A stretch of DNA of 64,000 nt from an uncultured Eubacteriales bacterium (GTDB lineage Bacteria > Bacillota > Clostridia > Oscillospirales > Oscillospiraceae). Under the pieces are notes generated by a model. The model was not told the DNA's origin and did no database searches. It saw only the letters and a program-made list of their open reading frames with translations. Shown piece by piece: positions 32,142-40,400 of the stretch. Numbering within the stretch: position 1 is the first letter of the stretch; every line of letters begins with the position of its first letter. Position numbers and translations under genes: made by a program. Location of the stretch: contig ONPF01000019.1 of the NCBI GenBank assembly GCA_900319635.1, positions 1-64,000 of the forward strand. Direction: 5' to 3'.

Positions 32142-32191
32142 TTAGCACTCACGCGCCCGGACTGTTGGCACTCTCTTGATCCGAGTGCTAA
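32142..32191 (-). promoter_or_regulatory. CIRCE operator plus an extra upstream-type half-site
   Basis: A full CIRCE at 32165-32191: TTGGCACTC, nine bases, GAGTGCTAA. A third arm, TTAGCACTC, lies at 32142-32150, between the operator and the hrcA RBS. Confidence 0.9.
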
Positions 32192-32218
32192 TATAGCACC
32201 GTCCAGTCCCCTTGTCAA
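32190..32218 (-). promoter_or_regulatory. hrcA operon promoter
   Basis: Minus strand TTGACA (32213-32218), 17-base spacer, TATATT (32190-32195). The -10 touches the CIRCE right arm. Confidence 0.9.
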
Positions 32219-32306
32219 GGGTTTCCAGGCGCAAAAGGGAAAATTCACAGATTGGTCACGAACGCGCCGTACAAAAAATTTAATTAAAAAACTTGTTGTA
32301 CCCGCA

Positions 32307-32335
32307 TTTACAAATCAGAAAAATAGGTCTATTAT
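32307..32335 (+). promoter_or_regulatory. marR promoter
   Basis: TTTACA (32307-32312), 17-base spacer, TATTAT (32330-32335), in an AT-rich region. Confidence 0.75.
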
Positions 32336-32373
32336 GATATTTGTAGAACAAGCGCCGGAAGGAAGGGCGGATC

Positions 32374-32814
32374 ATGCTGGAAAAAAGTTTCTTTGAAGTA
32401 TACGACAAGTTCAAACTGCAGTTTTACCGCAAGATCTTCGAGCTGGTGCGGGAGCGGGACGGCTCTCTGTCTGCCATGGAGGGCTTTTCACTGGAGGTGA
32501 TCCAGATCCTGGGGGAGCCCACGGTCAGCGAGTTTGCGGATTTTCTCAACATCTCGCAGTCCAACGCCACCTATAAGGTCAACAACCTCATCAAAAAGGG
32601 ATACCTGGAGCGCGAAAACTCTCAGAAGGATCGGCGGGAGTATCATCTGATCCTGTCGGAGAAGTATTACAATTATCTGCGTCTGCTCACCAACTATGAG
32701 CAGAAGGTGGTGCAGCGCATGAAGGAGCGCTTCTCCCCCGAGGACGCGGAAAAGCTGGACGAGATGTTCAACATCATCTCCCAGGAGCTGATGCCGGAGT
32801 GCGACGAGAGATAG
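32374..32814 (+). CDS. MarR-family winged-helix transcriptional regulator
   Basis: A 146-residue dimeric regulator. N- and C-terminal helices flank a winged helix: PTVSEFADFLNISQSNATYKVNNLIKKGYLE (helix-turn-helix) and NSQKDRREYHLILSEKY (wing, with the conserved DxR). The gene stands alone under its own promoter with a terminator behind. It lies upstream of an MFS/GDPD pair on the same strand, which has its own promoter, so control of that pair is plausible but unproven. Confidence 0.88.
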   Translation: MLEKSFFEVYDKFKLQFYRKIFELVRERDGSLSAMEGFSLEVIQILGEPTVSEFADFLNISQSNATYKVNNLIKKGYLERENSQKDRREYHLILSEKYYNYLRLLTNYEQKVVQRMKERFSPEDAEKLDEMFNIISQELMPECDER

Positions 32815-32839
32815 TTTTCAGATTTCAGTTTTCAGAAAC

Positions 32840-32868
32840 GGGGGACGCGAGGTTCGTTCCCCTTTTTT
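32840..32868 (+). terminator. marR terminator
   Basis: GGGGGACG/CGTTCCCC stem followed by TTTTTT. The stop-proximal tract TTTTCAGATTTCAG lies between it and the marR stop. Confidence 0.8.
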
Positions 32869-32899
32869 ATGCCGTCTGCGCGGTCTGACGAAGTTTTTA

Positions 32900-32928
32900 T
32901 TTACAAAAGTCTGCCCCTGCGGTAAGAT
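32900..32928 (+). promoter_or_regulatory. MFS-GDPD promoter
   Basis: TTTACA (32900-32905), 17-base spacer, TAAGAT (32923-32928). Confidence 0.75.
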
Positions 32929-32981
32929 GAGGGCAGCATAGAAACGCTATTTTTTATAAGAAAAGAGAAAGGGAGATTCGT

Positions 32982-34442
32982 ATGTTCAAACGCAAAGAGC
33001 CCGCAGCCGCCCCCGCCAACGGCGGTCTGAAGCTCAACTACCGGCGCACGGCTCTCATCGGCTTCGCCTTCTTCGGCATCCTGCTGCTGTGGCAGGTGTA
33101 TGACTCCTGGTGCCCCACCTTCTTGACGGACATTTTTGCCCACAGGATTTACGGCATGACCTCCGCGGAGCTGAAGCTCAGCGACCCGGAAAAGATTCTG
33201 GACGTACAGTGGATCGTCGGCGTCATCATGGCCTGCGACAACCTGGCCGCTTTGATCCTGCTGCCCATCTTCGGCCGCCTCTCCGACAAGACCCACACCC
33301 CCATCGGCAAGCGGATGCCTTACATTCTGGTCGGCACTCTGGTCTCCGCCGTGGCCTTCCCCTTCATCCCCCTGTTTTTCCACAACAAGAACATCGTGGG
33401 CATGATCATCGCCATGGTCACTGTGCTGATCTTCATGATGATGTACCGCAACCCCGCCGTCGCCCTCATGCCGGACATTACCCCCAAGCCCCTGCGGGCC
33501 AAGGCCAACGGCATCATCAACATCATGGGCTACTTCGGCGGCGCCTTCGCCACGGTGCTGGGCATGGTCTTTGTGCTCAGCAAGTACATCGACGCCACCG
33601 AGCCCGCTGCCCGCAACCTCTGGGTCATCGAGCTGCCCTTCCTCATTGCCTCCGCGCTGATGGTCATCTCTGCTCTGGTGCTCTTCAAGACCATCAAGGA
33701 GAATGAGCTGGCCGAGCAGTTGAAGGATGAGATCGCCCTGGGCGAGGAGCTGGCCGCTGTGGCAAGTCCCATCGACGATGAGAAGCCCATGTCCAAGGCC
33801 AACCGGAACATGCTGCTGGCCATCCTGGCGGCAGAGTTTTTGTGGTTCATGAGTGACAACGCCCTTGGCACCTACATCGGCAACTATGTGATCTACTTCC
33901 TGAGCTCCAGCTCCAAGTACACCAGCACCATGATCATCGTCGGCGGTCTCGCCTCTGTGGTGGGCTTTGCCATCGCCGGCTTTATCGCCGATAAGGTCGG
34001 CCGCAAGTGGACGATCTCCTCCGGTCTCGTCATCACCTTCCTCGGCCTGATCCTGATGTGCTTTGTCCGTCCTCTGGGCAAGTTTGAGCAGGGCGTGGAG
34101 CTGGGCTTCCCGGTTCTGCTCTATGTGGTCTGGGCGCTGAAGGGCTTCGGCATGGCTCTGGTGCACAACTGCTCCTTCCCCATGGTGGTGGAGCTCTGCT
34201 CGGCCAAGAAGATCGGCCGCTTCACCGGCTTCTACTACGCCTCCAGCATGTCCGCCCAGACCATCACCCCGGTGCTGCTGGGCTACATCCTGAAAGCCGC
34301 CGGCGCCTGGCGCGCCCTGCCGGTTTACGCCACCATCCTCACGGTGCTGAGCTTTGCGGTGTTCACCGCCTTCGTCAAGAACATCAAGTCCGGCAAGGTC
34401 GCCAACGTCAAGGGTCTGGAAGCCCTGGGCGCGGACGACTGA
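32982..34442 (+). CDS. MFS transporter, GPH/SLC45-like
   Basis: A 486-residue, 12-helix secondary transporter. The loop 2-3 signature GRLSDKTHTPIGKRMPYIL and the later GFIADKVGRKW identify the major facilitator superfamily; the first fits the glycoside-pentoside-hexuronide/SLC45 branch, usually sugar:cation symporters. A charged central loop (about 230-265) separates the halves. RBS AAAGGGAGATTCGT. The glycerophosphodiesterase gene follows 19 bases downstream, so the substrate might be a glycerophosphodiester or a sugar. Undetermined. Confidence 0.85.
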   Translation: MFKRKEPAAAPANGGLKLNYRRTALIGFAFFGILLLWQVYDSWCPTFLTDIFAHRIYGMTSAELKLSDPEKILDVQWIVGVIMACDNLAALILLPIFGRLSDKTHTPIGKRMPYILVGTLVSAVAFPFIPLFFHNKNIVGMIIAMVTVLIFMMMYRNPAVALMPDITPKPLRAKANGIINIMGYFGGAFATVLGMVFVLSKYIDATEPAARNLWVIELPFLIASALMVISALVLFKTIKENELAEQLKDEIALGEELAAVASPIDDEKPMSKANRNMLLAILAAEFLWFMSDNALGTYIGNYVIYFLSSSSKYTSTMIIVGGLASVVGFAIAGFIADKVGRKWTISSGLVITFLGLILMCFVRPLGKFEQGVELGFPVLLYVVWALKGFGMALVHNCSFPMVVELCSAKKIGRFTGFYYASSMSAQTITPVLLGYILKAAGAWRALPVYATILTVLSFAVFTAFVKNIKSGKVANVKGLEALGADD

Positions 34443-34461
34443 GCCGCGGGGAGGATTCGCA

Positions 34462-35289
34462 ATGGAAAAGAAAACGCTTTGCAAGCTTCTTCTCGGCGCC
34501 GCGGCCGCCGCGGCTCTGCCCGTGTATCTAACCGCGCCCGGACGGGCCACCCAGCGGCAGAAGGCGCCCTTCCAGTGGGCGAACCTGGCCCACCGGGGCC
34601 TGCACAGCCCGGATAAATCCGTGCCGGAGAATTCCCTGGAGGCCTTCCGCCTGGCCGCCGAGGCGGGCTACGGCGTGGAGCTGGACGTGCAGCTGACAAG
34701 GGACGGGCAGGTTGTCGTCTTCCACGACGAGAAGCTGGATCGGGTCTGCGGCGTCCCCGGACGGGTGGACGAATTTACCTTTGCCGAGCTGCAGCAGTTC
34801 CGTCTCTGCGGCACCGAGCAGCGCATCCCCCTGTTCTCGGATGTGCTGGCGGTGATCCGGGGCCGCGGCCCCCTGCTGGTGGAGCTGAAAAACGGGAAGC
34901 GCAACAAGGAGCTCTGTAAAAAGACCTACGCCCTGCTGCAGGGCTACAAGGGCGATGTGTGCATCGAGAGCTTTAACCCCAGGATCGTGGCCTGGTTCCG
35001 CTTCCATGGGAGGGATCTGCTCCGGGGTCAGCTGGCCGCCCCCGTGGAGAGCTATGTAAAGGACGGCTTCCAAAAGCCCCTGGGCTTTGTGCTCAGCCGG
35101 ACGCTGCTGAACTTCCTGGCCCGGCCCCAGTTCATCGCCTACAAGATCGGCCGCCGCCCGCTGCTGGTGCGCCTGTCCGAAAAGCTCGGCGCCATGAAAG
35201 TAGGCTGGACCTCCCACGATCCGGTGAACGAGAAGGGCCGGGACGCGGTGATCTTCGAGTTCTACCGCCCCGGGCTCCGCTTCAAATAA
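34462..35289 (+). CDS. Glycerophosphodiester phosphodiesterase family protein
   Basis: A 275-residue GDPD-fold enzyme hydrolysing glycerophosphodiesters to glycerol-3-phosphate and an alcohol. The hydrophobic N-terminus (residues 8-24) is a likely signal anchor. Catalytic marks: AHRGLHSPDKSVPENS (general acid/base His-Arg-Gly), VELDVQLTRDG (metal Glu/Asp) and VVFHDEKLDRV (second His). The LVELKNGKR strand and ESFNPRIVAW are also typical. GGGGAGGATTCGCA precedes ATG 34462. It is the second gene of a pair with the MFS transporter, suggesting outside or membrane-face cleavage linked to uptake. Confidence 0.87.
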   Translation: MEKKTLCKLLLGAAAAAALPVYLTAPGRATQRQKAPFQWANLAHRGLHSPDKSVPENSLEAFRLAAEAGYGVELDVQLTRDGQVVVFHDEKLDRVCGVPGRVDEFTFAELQQFRLCGTEQRIPLFSDVLAVIRGRGPLLVELKNGKRNKELCKKTYALLQGYKGDVCIESFNPRIVAWFRFHGRDLLRGQLAAPVESYVKDGFQKPLGFVLSRTLLNFLARPQFIAYKIGRRPLLVRLSEKLGAMKVGWTSHDPVNEKGRDAVIFEFYRPGLRFK

Positions 35290-35293
35290 GTTT

Positions 35294-35322
35294 TGTAGAG
35301 GCCGGCGTCCTCGACGGCCCAT
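35294..35322. repeat. GTAGAGGCCGGC repeat remnant
   Basis: GTAGAGGCCGGCGTCCTCGACGGCCC, a variant of the GTAGGGGCGGC module, directly before the shared terminator. Confidence 0.5.
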
Positions 35323-35335
35323 ATAGGCAAAACGG

Positions 35336-35380
35336 AATAAGGGAAAAGCCACCCGCGACGCGGGTGGCTTTTCCCTTATT
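35336..35380. terminator. Shared bidirectional terminator, 20-bp perfect stem
   Basis: AATAAGGGAAAAGCCACCCG pairs with CGGGTGGCTTTTCCCTTATT. It serves the GDPD gene and, from the other side, the DUF378 gene, whose last codons overlap it. Confidence 0.9.
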
Positions 35381-35582
35381 CGTCGGTGACAGCGTCGCTT
35401 CGAAACAGCAGCGAGATGCACCAGATGGCCGAAAGTCCCACCAGGGTGTAGATCACGCGGCTGACGGTAGCGGTTTGCCCGCCGAAAAGCCAGGCCACCA
35501 GATCAAAGCGGAACAGGCCGACGCTGCCCCAGTTGAGCCCGCCGATGATGGCAAGGGTCAGGGCGATGCGATCCATAATCAT
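35376..35582 (-). CDS. DUF378 small membrane protein
   Basis: A 68-residue protein with two membrane helices, clearly DUF378 (YuzA-like): DRIALTLAIIGGLNWGSVGLFRFDLVAWLFGG followed by the helix VSRVIYTLVGLSAIWCISLLF. Molecular function is not established for the family. Start choice: ATG 35582 has AGGAG eight bases upstream; a GTG two codons earlier is closer to the RBS and less likely. The stop codon lies in the right flank of the shared terminator. Confidence 0.85.
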   Translation of the reverse strand: MIMDRIALTLAIIGGLNWGSVGLFRFDLVAWLFGGQTATVSRVIYTLVGLSAIWCISLLFRSDAVTDE

Positions 35583-35713
35583 TTGCACTTCTCCTCTCTC
35601 CCGCGCGGCGGGCTTTTGCCCGTCGGCACGCTCGTGATGTCAGCCTTATTGTGCCCGCGGAAGAAAAAAATATGCAAATTTTTTGCTTCGACAAAAGTAG
35701 TGCTCCTTCGCTC

Positions 35714-35742
35714 TTTACAAAAGCGGCAAAAGGGACTATGCT
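35714..35742 (+). promoter_or_regulatory. Promoter of the candidate small RNA
   Basis: TTTACA (35714-35719), 17-base spacer, TATGCT (35737-35742). No start codon with an RBS follows before the terminator at 35846. Confidence 0.6.
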
Positions 35743-35748
35743 ACAGGC

Positions 35749-35846
35749 ACAGCTTATCCAATGGGTCTTCCGAGGGAAGATCGGCTCATATCTTTATCCC
35801 ACAACCCTGTATTGGCGGACTGATTGTTCAGTCCGCCCCTTTTTTT
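35749..35846 (+). ncRNA. Candidate structured small RNA, about 98 nt
   Basis: A promoter, then about 98 bases with no convincing ORF, then a perfect intrinsic terminator. Folding by eye gives an outer ACAGG/CCTGT pairing (about 35743-35747 with 35806-35810), an inner hairpin GGTCTTCC-GAG-GGAAGATC (about 35764-35782), and long unpaired strands between. The terminator hairpin is GGCGGACTGA/TCAGTCCGCC. It is not recognisable as SRP, 6S, tmRNA, RNase P or a known riboswitch. The downstream mscS gene has its own promoter beyond the terminator, so this looks free-standing. Confidence 0.5.
35814..35846 (+). terminator. Terminator of the candidate small RNA
   Basis: GGCGGACTGA/TCAGTCCGCC, loop TTGT, followed by CCTTTTTTT. 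Confidence 0.9.
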
Positions 35847-35877
35847 GACAAAGCCAAAGGATTTGTCAAAGATTGCC

Positions 35878-35906
35878 TTGACGCAAGGCGGGGATTTTAT
35901 TACAAT
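35878..35906 (+). promoter_or_regulatory. mscS promoter
   Basis: TTGACG (35878-35883), 17-base spacer, TACAAT (35901-35906). Confidence 0.8.
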
Positions 35907-35938
35907 ATTTTCACAAAGTAACGAGAGGAGTCCTTCCT

Positions 35939-36787
35939 ATGAACGACAAACGTCCCCTTTCCCGCCTGCTGCGTCTGGCGCTCTTCGCCGCGCTGGCCGT
36001 GGGGCTATATTTCGTCTTCAAGGCCACCCAGAACCCCCTGACCAAGGCCGGCGCCATGGCCTTCGCCGTGCTGACGGCGGAGACGCTGCTGGTGCTGGTG
36101 CTGGGTCTCTTCCATCCGGAGTCCCACCGCAGCCGCACCCTGCTGACCCTGGGCGCCAGCCTCCTCAAGTATGTGGCGCTCATCGTGATCCTCTGCTGGG
36201 GCCTGAGCATCCTGGGGGTGGATCTGTCCACCATCGTCACCGCCGTGGGCGTTCTGGCTCTCGTGCTGGGCTTCGGCGCGGAGAGCCTGATCGCCGACCT
36301 GGTCACCGGCACCTTCATGCTCTTTGAGAACCAGTACAACGTGGGCGACATCGTGGAGGTCAACGGCTTCCGCGGCACCGTCAAGGAGATCGGCATCCGC
36401 ACCACCTCCATCATCGACGCCGGCAAAAACATCAAGATCATCAACAACTCCGACATGAAGAACATCCTCAACCGCTCCGACAACGCCTCCCTGGCCGTCA
36501 GCAACATCGACATCCCCTACGAGACGGATCTGCCGGAGTTTGAGAAGAAGCTGCCCGGCCTCATGGCGAAGATCTTCCAGGATCACAAAGACGTGTTCCT
36601 CAGCGAGCCGGTGTACCTGGGCGTGCAGGAGCTGGCCCCCTCCGGGGTGACGCTGCGCTTCATCGCCGAGGTGCCGGAGGACAAGATCTATTCCGGCGCC
36701 AGGCTTCTCAACCGGGAGCTGCTGGTGGGCTTCCGCTCCCTGCAGGTGGAGGTGCCCTTCCCCCAGCTGGACGTGCACCAGCGCTGA
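35939..36787 (+). CDS. mscS: Small-conductance mechanosensitive channel (MscS family)
   Basis: A 282-residue channel that opens on hypo-osmotic shock. Three or four N-terminal helices are followed by the pore-lining TM3 with its Gly/Ala pattern (VLALVLGFGAESLIADLVTG), then the MscS beta domain (FENQYNVGDIVEVNGFRGTVKEIGIRTTSI) and the C-terminal cage. Length is typical. RBS GAGAGGAGTCCTTCCT. The next gene begins on the base after its stop, so the two are coupled. Confidence 0.92.
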   Translation: MNDKRPLSRLLRLALFAALAVGLYFVFKATQNPLTKAGAMAFAVLTAETLLVLVLGLFHPESHRSRTLLTLGASLLKYVALIVILCWGLSILGVDLSTIVTAVGVLALVLGFGAESLIADLVTGTFMLFENQYNVGDIVEVNGFRGTVKEIGIRTTSIIDAGKNIKIINNSDMKNILNRSDNASLAVSNIDIPYETDLPEFEKKLPGLMAKIFQDHKDVFLSEPVYLGVQELAPSGVTLRFIAEVPEDKIYSGARLLNRELLVGFRSLQVEVPFPQLDVHQR

Positions 36788-37882
36788 GTGTCCGCCATGA
36801 AGAACGAGCACGATCCCCTCTCCCCAACTGAGGAGTGGGCATTCCCGCCGGAGGAATTTCCGGCTCCCGGGGCGGAGGCCGTTCCGCCGCCGGAGGAGTT
36901 TCCGCCTCCCCGCGCCGAGGAGGAGGCGTCCGGCAAAAAGCGGCGGCGCAAGCTGCTCTATTTCCTGGCGGCGGGGGCGCTGCTCCTGCTGCTGGCGGGG
37001 AGGCTGCGGGGACAGACGCCCCTGCTGCCCGGAGAGGCGACCGCGAGCCCCGCGCCCTCGCCGGTAACCACACCGGCGCCGACCCCGGAGCCCACGCCCG
37101 CGCCCACACCGGCGCCGACCCCGGAGCCCACGCCGGAGCCGGAGCCCGCCTGCGAGATCCTGTTCTACAACTTCTCCTCCACCAGCTATATCCGGCTGAT
37201 CCTCACCGTGCCGGAGGCCTTCCAGTCTATCGATCTGGAGCTGCGGGAGCCCATCCTGGATCTGCCGGTGACCAGCTTCTCTCTGGAGCCGAAGGATCTG
37301 GAGAAGGGGGAGCTGGAGCTGCCCGGCGTGGCGGTAGACGAGCTCTATTTCGATCACATGGACGAATATGAAGCGCTGAACACCTTCCCAGAGGAGCTGG
37401 CCCTGCACGCCGTGATCGTCTATGAAAAGGACGGCCAGCCGGTCACCGAGGAGCGGGATCTGATCGCCCAGCCCGAGCTGGGCTGGGGCATCCGCTACTG
37501 GCCGAAGGACACGGAAAAGTCCGACTGGAACTACCCCGGCTGCTTCCGCTTCGGAACCTACGAGTCCGATCTGCCCGTCAAGCTGGTGCTGGACGATCCC
37601 GACGCGGTGAAGAGAAACACCCTCAGCGTCTCCTTCTCCATCGACGGCCGCCCCATCGACCCGGAGACCGTCGAATATGAGGAGCGGCAGGAGTCCTATT
37701 CCTTCGGGGACTATGTGGGCCCGTCCTATTATACCGCCCGCTTCCTCTTCCCCAAGCCCGACTGGGCGCCGGAGAGCGGGACGCTCCACATCACCGTGGT
37801 GCAGTATCTGGAAAGCTACGGAAGGACTGTCGTGATCGAACGGGACCTGGACTTCTCCGAGGAACCCGCCGACGATTGGTAA
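36788..37882 (+). CDS. Single-pass membrane protein with Pro/Thr linker, function unknown
   Basis: A 364-residue protein starting GTG at 36788 immediately after the mscS stop (an ATG three codons later is the alternative). A Pro/Glu-rich cytosolic N-terminus with repeated PPEEFP (residues 20-42), a basic stretch, one membrane helix (about 55-70), an external TPAPTPEP-type linker (about 82-117), then a roughly 240-residue beta-rich extracellular domain without recognised motifs. It contains one Cys near each end. It is coupled to mscS, so it might respond to envelope tension; that is inference from position. Confidence 0.75.
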   Translation: MSAMKNEHDPLSPTEEWAFPPEEFPAPGAEAVPPPEEFPPPRAEEEASGKKRRRKLLYFLAAGALLLLLAGRLRGQTPLLPGEATASPAPSPVTTPAPTPEPTPAPTPAPTPEPTPEPEPACEILFYNFSSTSYIRLILTVPEAFQSIDLELREPILDLPVTSFSLEPKDLEKGELELPGVAVDELYFDHMDEYEALNTFPEELALHAVIVYEKDGQPVTEERDLIAQPELGWGIRYWPKDTEKSDWNYPGCFRFGTYESDLPVKLVLDDPDAVKRNTLSVSFSIDGRPIDPETVEYEERQESYSFGDYVGPSYYTARFLFPKPDWAPESGTLHITVVQYLESYGRTVVIERDLDFSEEPADDW

Positions 37883-37907
37883 GCGCGAAAATTTAGGCAA
37901 TTCCGCC

Positions 37908-37948
37908 AAAAAACCCGTTGGATTTTTAGATAATCCAACGGGTTTTCT
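37908..37948 (+). terminator. Terminator of the mscS operon
   Basis: AAAACCCGTTGGATT pairs with AATCCAACGGGTTTT, followed by CTGC. The next gene has its own promoter just behind. Confidence 0.85.
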
Positions 37949-37950
37949 GC

Positions 37951-37979
37951 TTGCATTTTGCCGCGGGAAAGCGTAGAAT
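37951..37979 (+). promoter_or_regulatory. Antiporter promoter
   Basis: TTGCAT (37951-37956), 17-base spacer, TAGAAT (37974-37979). It rules out the in-frame ATG at 37951 as a start. Confidence 0.7.
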
Positions 37980-38010
37980 AGCGGGGCGCTTTGAAGGAGT
38001 TGAGGTTGAC

Positions 38011-39294
38011 ATGACAGAACTGCTGTCTTTATCCGTTGCGATTTTCGCGGGTCTGATGATGACCCGCATCATGAATATCTGGAAGCTGCCGGACGTGACT
38101 GCCTATCTGGTGGCAGGCGTGCTGATCGGGCCCAGTCTGATCGGATCCCTGGCCATCCCCGGCCTTGGCTTTGCCAGCTACGAGGAGCTGGACGGCCTGG
38201 GCCTGATCTCCGACGTGGCCCTGGGCTTCATCGCCTTTTCCATCGGAAACGAGTTCCGCCTCTCCCAGCTGCGGGAGACCGGCAAGCAGGCCACGGTGAT
38301 CGGCATCCTGCAGGCGGTGTTCACCACCCTGCTGGTGGACGCGGCGCTGGTGATCTTCCATTTCATCGCCCCCGAGGTGCTGAGCCTGCCCGCCGCCATC
38401 ACCCTGGGCGCCATCGCCGCGGCCACCGCCCCGGCGGCCACGCTGATGGTGGTGCGCCAGTACAAGGCCAAGGGCCCGGTGACGGATCTGCTGCTGCCCA
38501 TCGTCGCCCTGGACGACGCGGTGGGTCTGGTGCTCTTCGCCGTGTCCTTCGGCATCGCGGAGGCCCTGGGCAGCGGCTCTGTGGACGCCTTCTCTGTGGC
38601 GGTGAACCCGCTGCTGGAGATCCTGGGCTCCCTGGTACTGGGCGCCCTGGCCGGCTGGGTGCTGACCCTGCTGGAGCGGCTCTTCCACTCCAACCGCAAC
38701 CGGGTGGCCATGACCATCGGCTTCGTGTTTCTGACGGTGGCGCTCTCCAAGCTGGATCTGCCTCTGGGCAAGGCCACCCTGGGCTTCTCGCCGCTGCTGG
38801 TGTGCATGATGCTGGGCAGCGTCTTCTGCAACCTCTGCCCCCTGTCCGACGAGATCATGGAGCGGGCGGACAAGTGGTCCTCGCCGCTGATGGTGCTGTT
38901 CTTCGTGCTCTCCGGCGCCGAGCTGGAGCTGGGGGTCTTCGCCAAGCTCAGCTCCGTGCTCATCGGCCTGGTATATATTCTCTCCCGCTGCCTGGGCAAG
39001 TACTTCGGGGCCCGGGAGTCCAGCCGGATGATGGGCTGCGAGCACAAGGTGGTCAAGTATCTGGGCATCACCCTCTGGCCCCAGGCGGGCGTGGCCCTGG
39101 GCATGTGCGTCACCGCCTCCCAACTGCCGGACGGCGCGCTGATCCGCAACATCGTGCTTTTCGCCGTGCTGGTCTATGAGCTGGCCGGCCCTGTGATGAC
39201 CAAGTGGGCCCTCACCAAGGCGGGCGACATCAAGCCCAAGAGCGACGAGATTCTGCACCGCCGGGAGAAGAAGCTGGCCGCTGTGGGGAAATAA
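38011..39294 (+). CDS. Cation:proton antiporter (CPA2-type)
   Basis: A 427-residue, 12-13-helix membrane protein of the Na+(K+)/H+ exchanger CPA2 type. Visible marks: WKLPDVTAYLVAGVLIGPS near the N-terminus (helix TM1-2), TLGAIAAATAPAATLMVVRQYKAKGPV, and the ion-binding Asp pair in LLPIVALDDAVGLVLF. There is no C-terminal TrkA-N domain, unlike KefB-type proteins. RBS GGAGTTGAGGTTGAC. Together with Ktr, Trk and MscS it gives the region a strong ion-homeostasis theme. Confidence 0.88.
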   Translation: MTELLSLSVAIFAGLMMTRIMNIWKLPDVTAYLVAGVLIGPSLIGSLAIPGLGFASYEELDGLGLISDVALGFIAFSIGNEFRLSQLRETGKQATVIGILQAVFTTLLVDAALVIFHFIAPEVLSLPAAITLGAIAAATAPAATLMVVRQYKAKGPVTDLLLPIVALDDAVGLVLFAVSFGIAEALGSGSVDAFSVAVNPLLEILGSLVLGALAGWVLTLLERLFHSNRNRVAMTIGFVFLTVALSKLDLPLGKATLGFSPLLVCMMLGSVFCNLCPLSDEIMERADKWSSPLMVLFFVLSGAELELGVFAKLSSVLIGLVYILSRCLGKYFGARESSRMMGCEHKVVKYLGITLWPQAGVALGMCVTASQLPDGALIRNIVLFAVLVYELAGPVMTKWALTKAGDIKPKSDEILHRREKKLAAVGK

Positions 39295-39800
39295 GCGAAT
39301 CGCTTCCGCAAAGAATTGCCGCATCGAACGATGCGGCAATCAGACTGTAGACAACCCTTCGCCCATGCAGCAAGGTACCGACACGCATGGGGGGATTGTG
39401 AAGGGGGGGATGGGAGTCCCCCCTTCACGTTCAATCTACGCAAGAATGGGAACTTTTTTCGGAAGTTCCCATTCTTGCTTTCAAGCTGTCGACACTTTGT
39501 CGCCGTTTTCCTGTGCTTCCCCCCAGCGGGGACTTTTGCCGCCCGCAAAAGCTGCCGGTGGCAGGTTTTGCAGGCAAAAGAGGCGCGCAGCGTCACTCCC
39601 CCAGTGCGCACACTGGGGGTGATGAGGGAGAGCCTTGGACAAAAGCCAACGCAGGAACAGAACGCTCTCCCTCGTCCGTCATCCGCCTCGCGTGGGATCG
39701 GCGGATGCCACCTTCCCCCGCTGGGGGAAGGACAAAAACGATCGGCAAAAAAATATCGCCCCCGTGTGAGACATTTCCCGCTGAACCGATAGTAATAAGG
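39295..39800. repeat. Non-coding, repeat-dense region of about 500 bases
   Basis: No gene. In order: ATTGCCGCATCG/CGATGCGGCAAT (39314-39340); CTGTAGACAACC; GTGAAGGGGGG/CCCCCCTTCAC (39398-39428); GCAAGAATGGGAACTT/AAGTTCCCATTCTTGC (about 39437-39479); GTCGACACTTTGTCG; CACTCCCCCAGTG/CACTGGGGGTG; and the full-length CATCCG double-hairpin repeat (39663-39733) enclosed by GATGAGGGAGAGC/GCTCTCCCTCGTC. Confidence 0.75.
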
Positions 39801-39845
39801 GTGAGAGGCGTGAGCGCTCCGCCTCTGGGAAAGGACGTGACAAGA

Positions 39846-40400
39846 TTGGACGACAAGGAGATTCTCGATCTCTACTGGGCCCGCTCGGAGCAGGCCATCG
39901 AGGAGACCGGGCGCAAGTACGGCGCCGCGCTGCGCCGGGTGGCCCGGAACATCCTGGGAGACGAGCAGGAGAGCGAGGAGTGCGTCAACGACACCTGGCT
40001 TGCCGCCTGGAACAGCATCCCGCCCCGGCGACCGGATCCTCTGCTGACTTACCTCTGCAAGATCACCCGCAACGGGGCGCTGAGCCGCCGCCGGCAGAGC
40101 CTTGCCAAAAAGCGCAACAGCAGCTTCGATGTGGCGCTGGATGAGCTGGAGGAGGTGCTGGCCGCCCCCGGAAGCCCCGAGCGGGACTATGAGTCCCGGG
40201 AGCTGGCCGCCGCGGTGAACGGCTTTCTGGCCGGGCTCTCTCGGGAGGATCGCTTCGCCTTCCTCCGCCGCTACTGGTACGGCGATCCGGTGAAGCGCAT
40301 CGCCGCCCAGCTCAACAGCGGGGAGCACCGCCTCTCCGTCCGCCTTTCCCGTATTCGGAAAAATCTGAAAAACCATCTGGAAAAGGAGGGCTTGCTATGA
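39846..40400 (+). CDS. Sigma-70 family (ECF-like) RNA polymerase sigma factor
   Basis: A 184-residue sigma factor. Region 2: YWARSEQAIEETGRKYGAALRRVARNILGDEQESEECVNDTWLAAWNSIPP, whose SEECVNDTWLAAW is diagnostic of a clostridial ECF group. Region 4: FLAGLSREDRFAFLRRYWYGDPVKRIAAQLNSGEHRLSVRLSRIRKNL. Family members start MDDKEI, so TTG 39846 (LDDKEI, after AAAGGA) is preferred; in-frame GTG codons at 39837 and 39810 are alternatives. Its stop overlaps the regulator start (ATGA). Confidence 0.87.
   Translation: MDDKEILDLYWARSEQAIEETGRKYGAALRRVARNILGDEQESEECVNDTWLAAWNSIPPRRPDPLLTYLCKITRNGALSRRRQSLAKKRNSSFDVALDELEEVLAAPGSPERDYESRELAAAVNGFLAGLSREDRFAFLRRYWYGDPVKRIAAQLNSGEHRLSVRLSRIRKNLKNHLEKEGLL

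Noticed and set aside
35749..35846. Assignment of the small RNA to SRP, 6S or a c-di-GMP/guanidine/fluoride riboswitch
   Set aside because: None of the conserved blocks of those families is present; kept as an unassigned RNA.
37058..37145. TPAPTPEP coding repeat as a mobile or CRISPR-like repeat
   Set aside because: It is an in-frame Pro/Thr linker of a membrane protein, with period 6-24 bases and no spacers.
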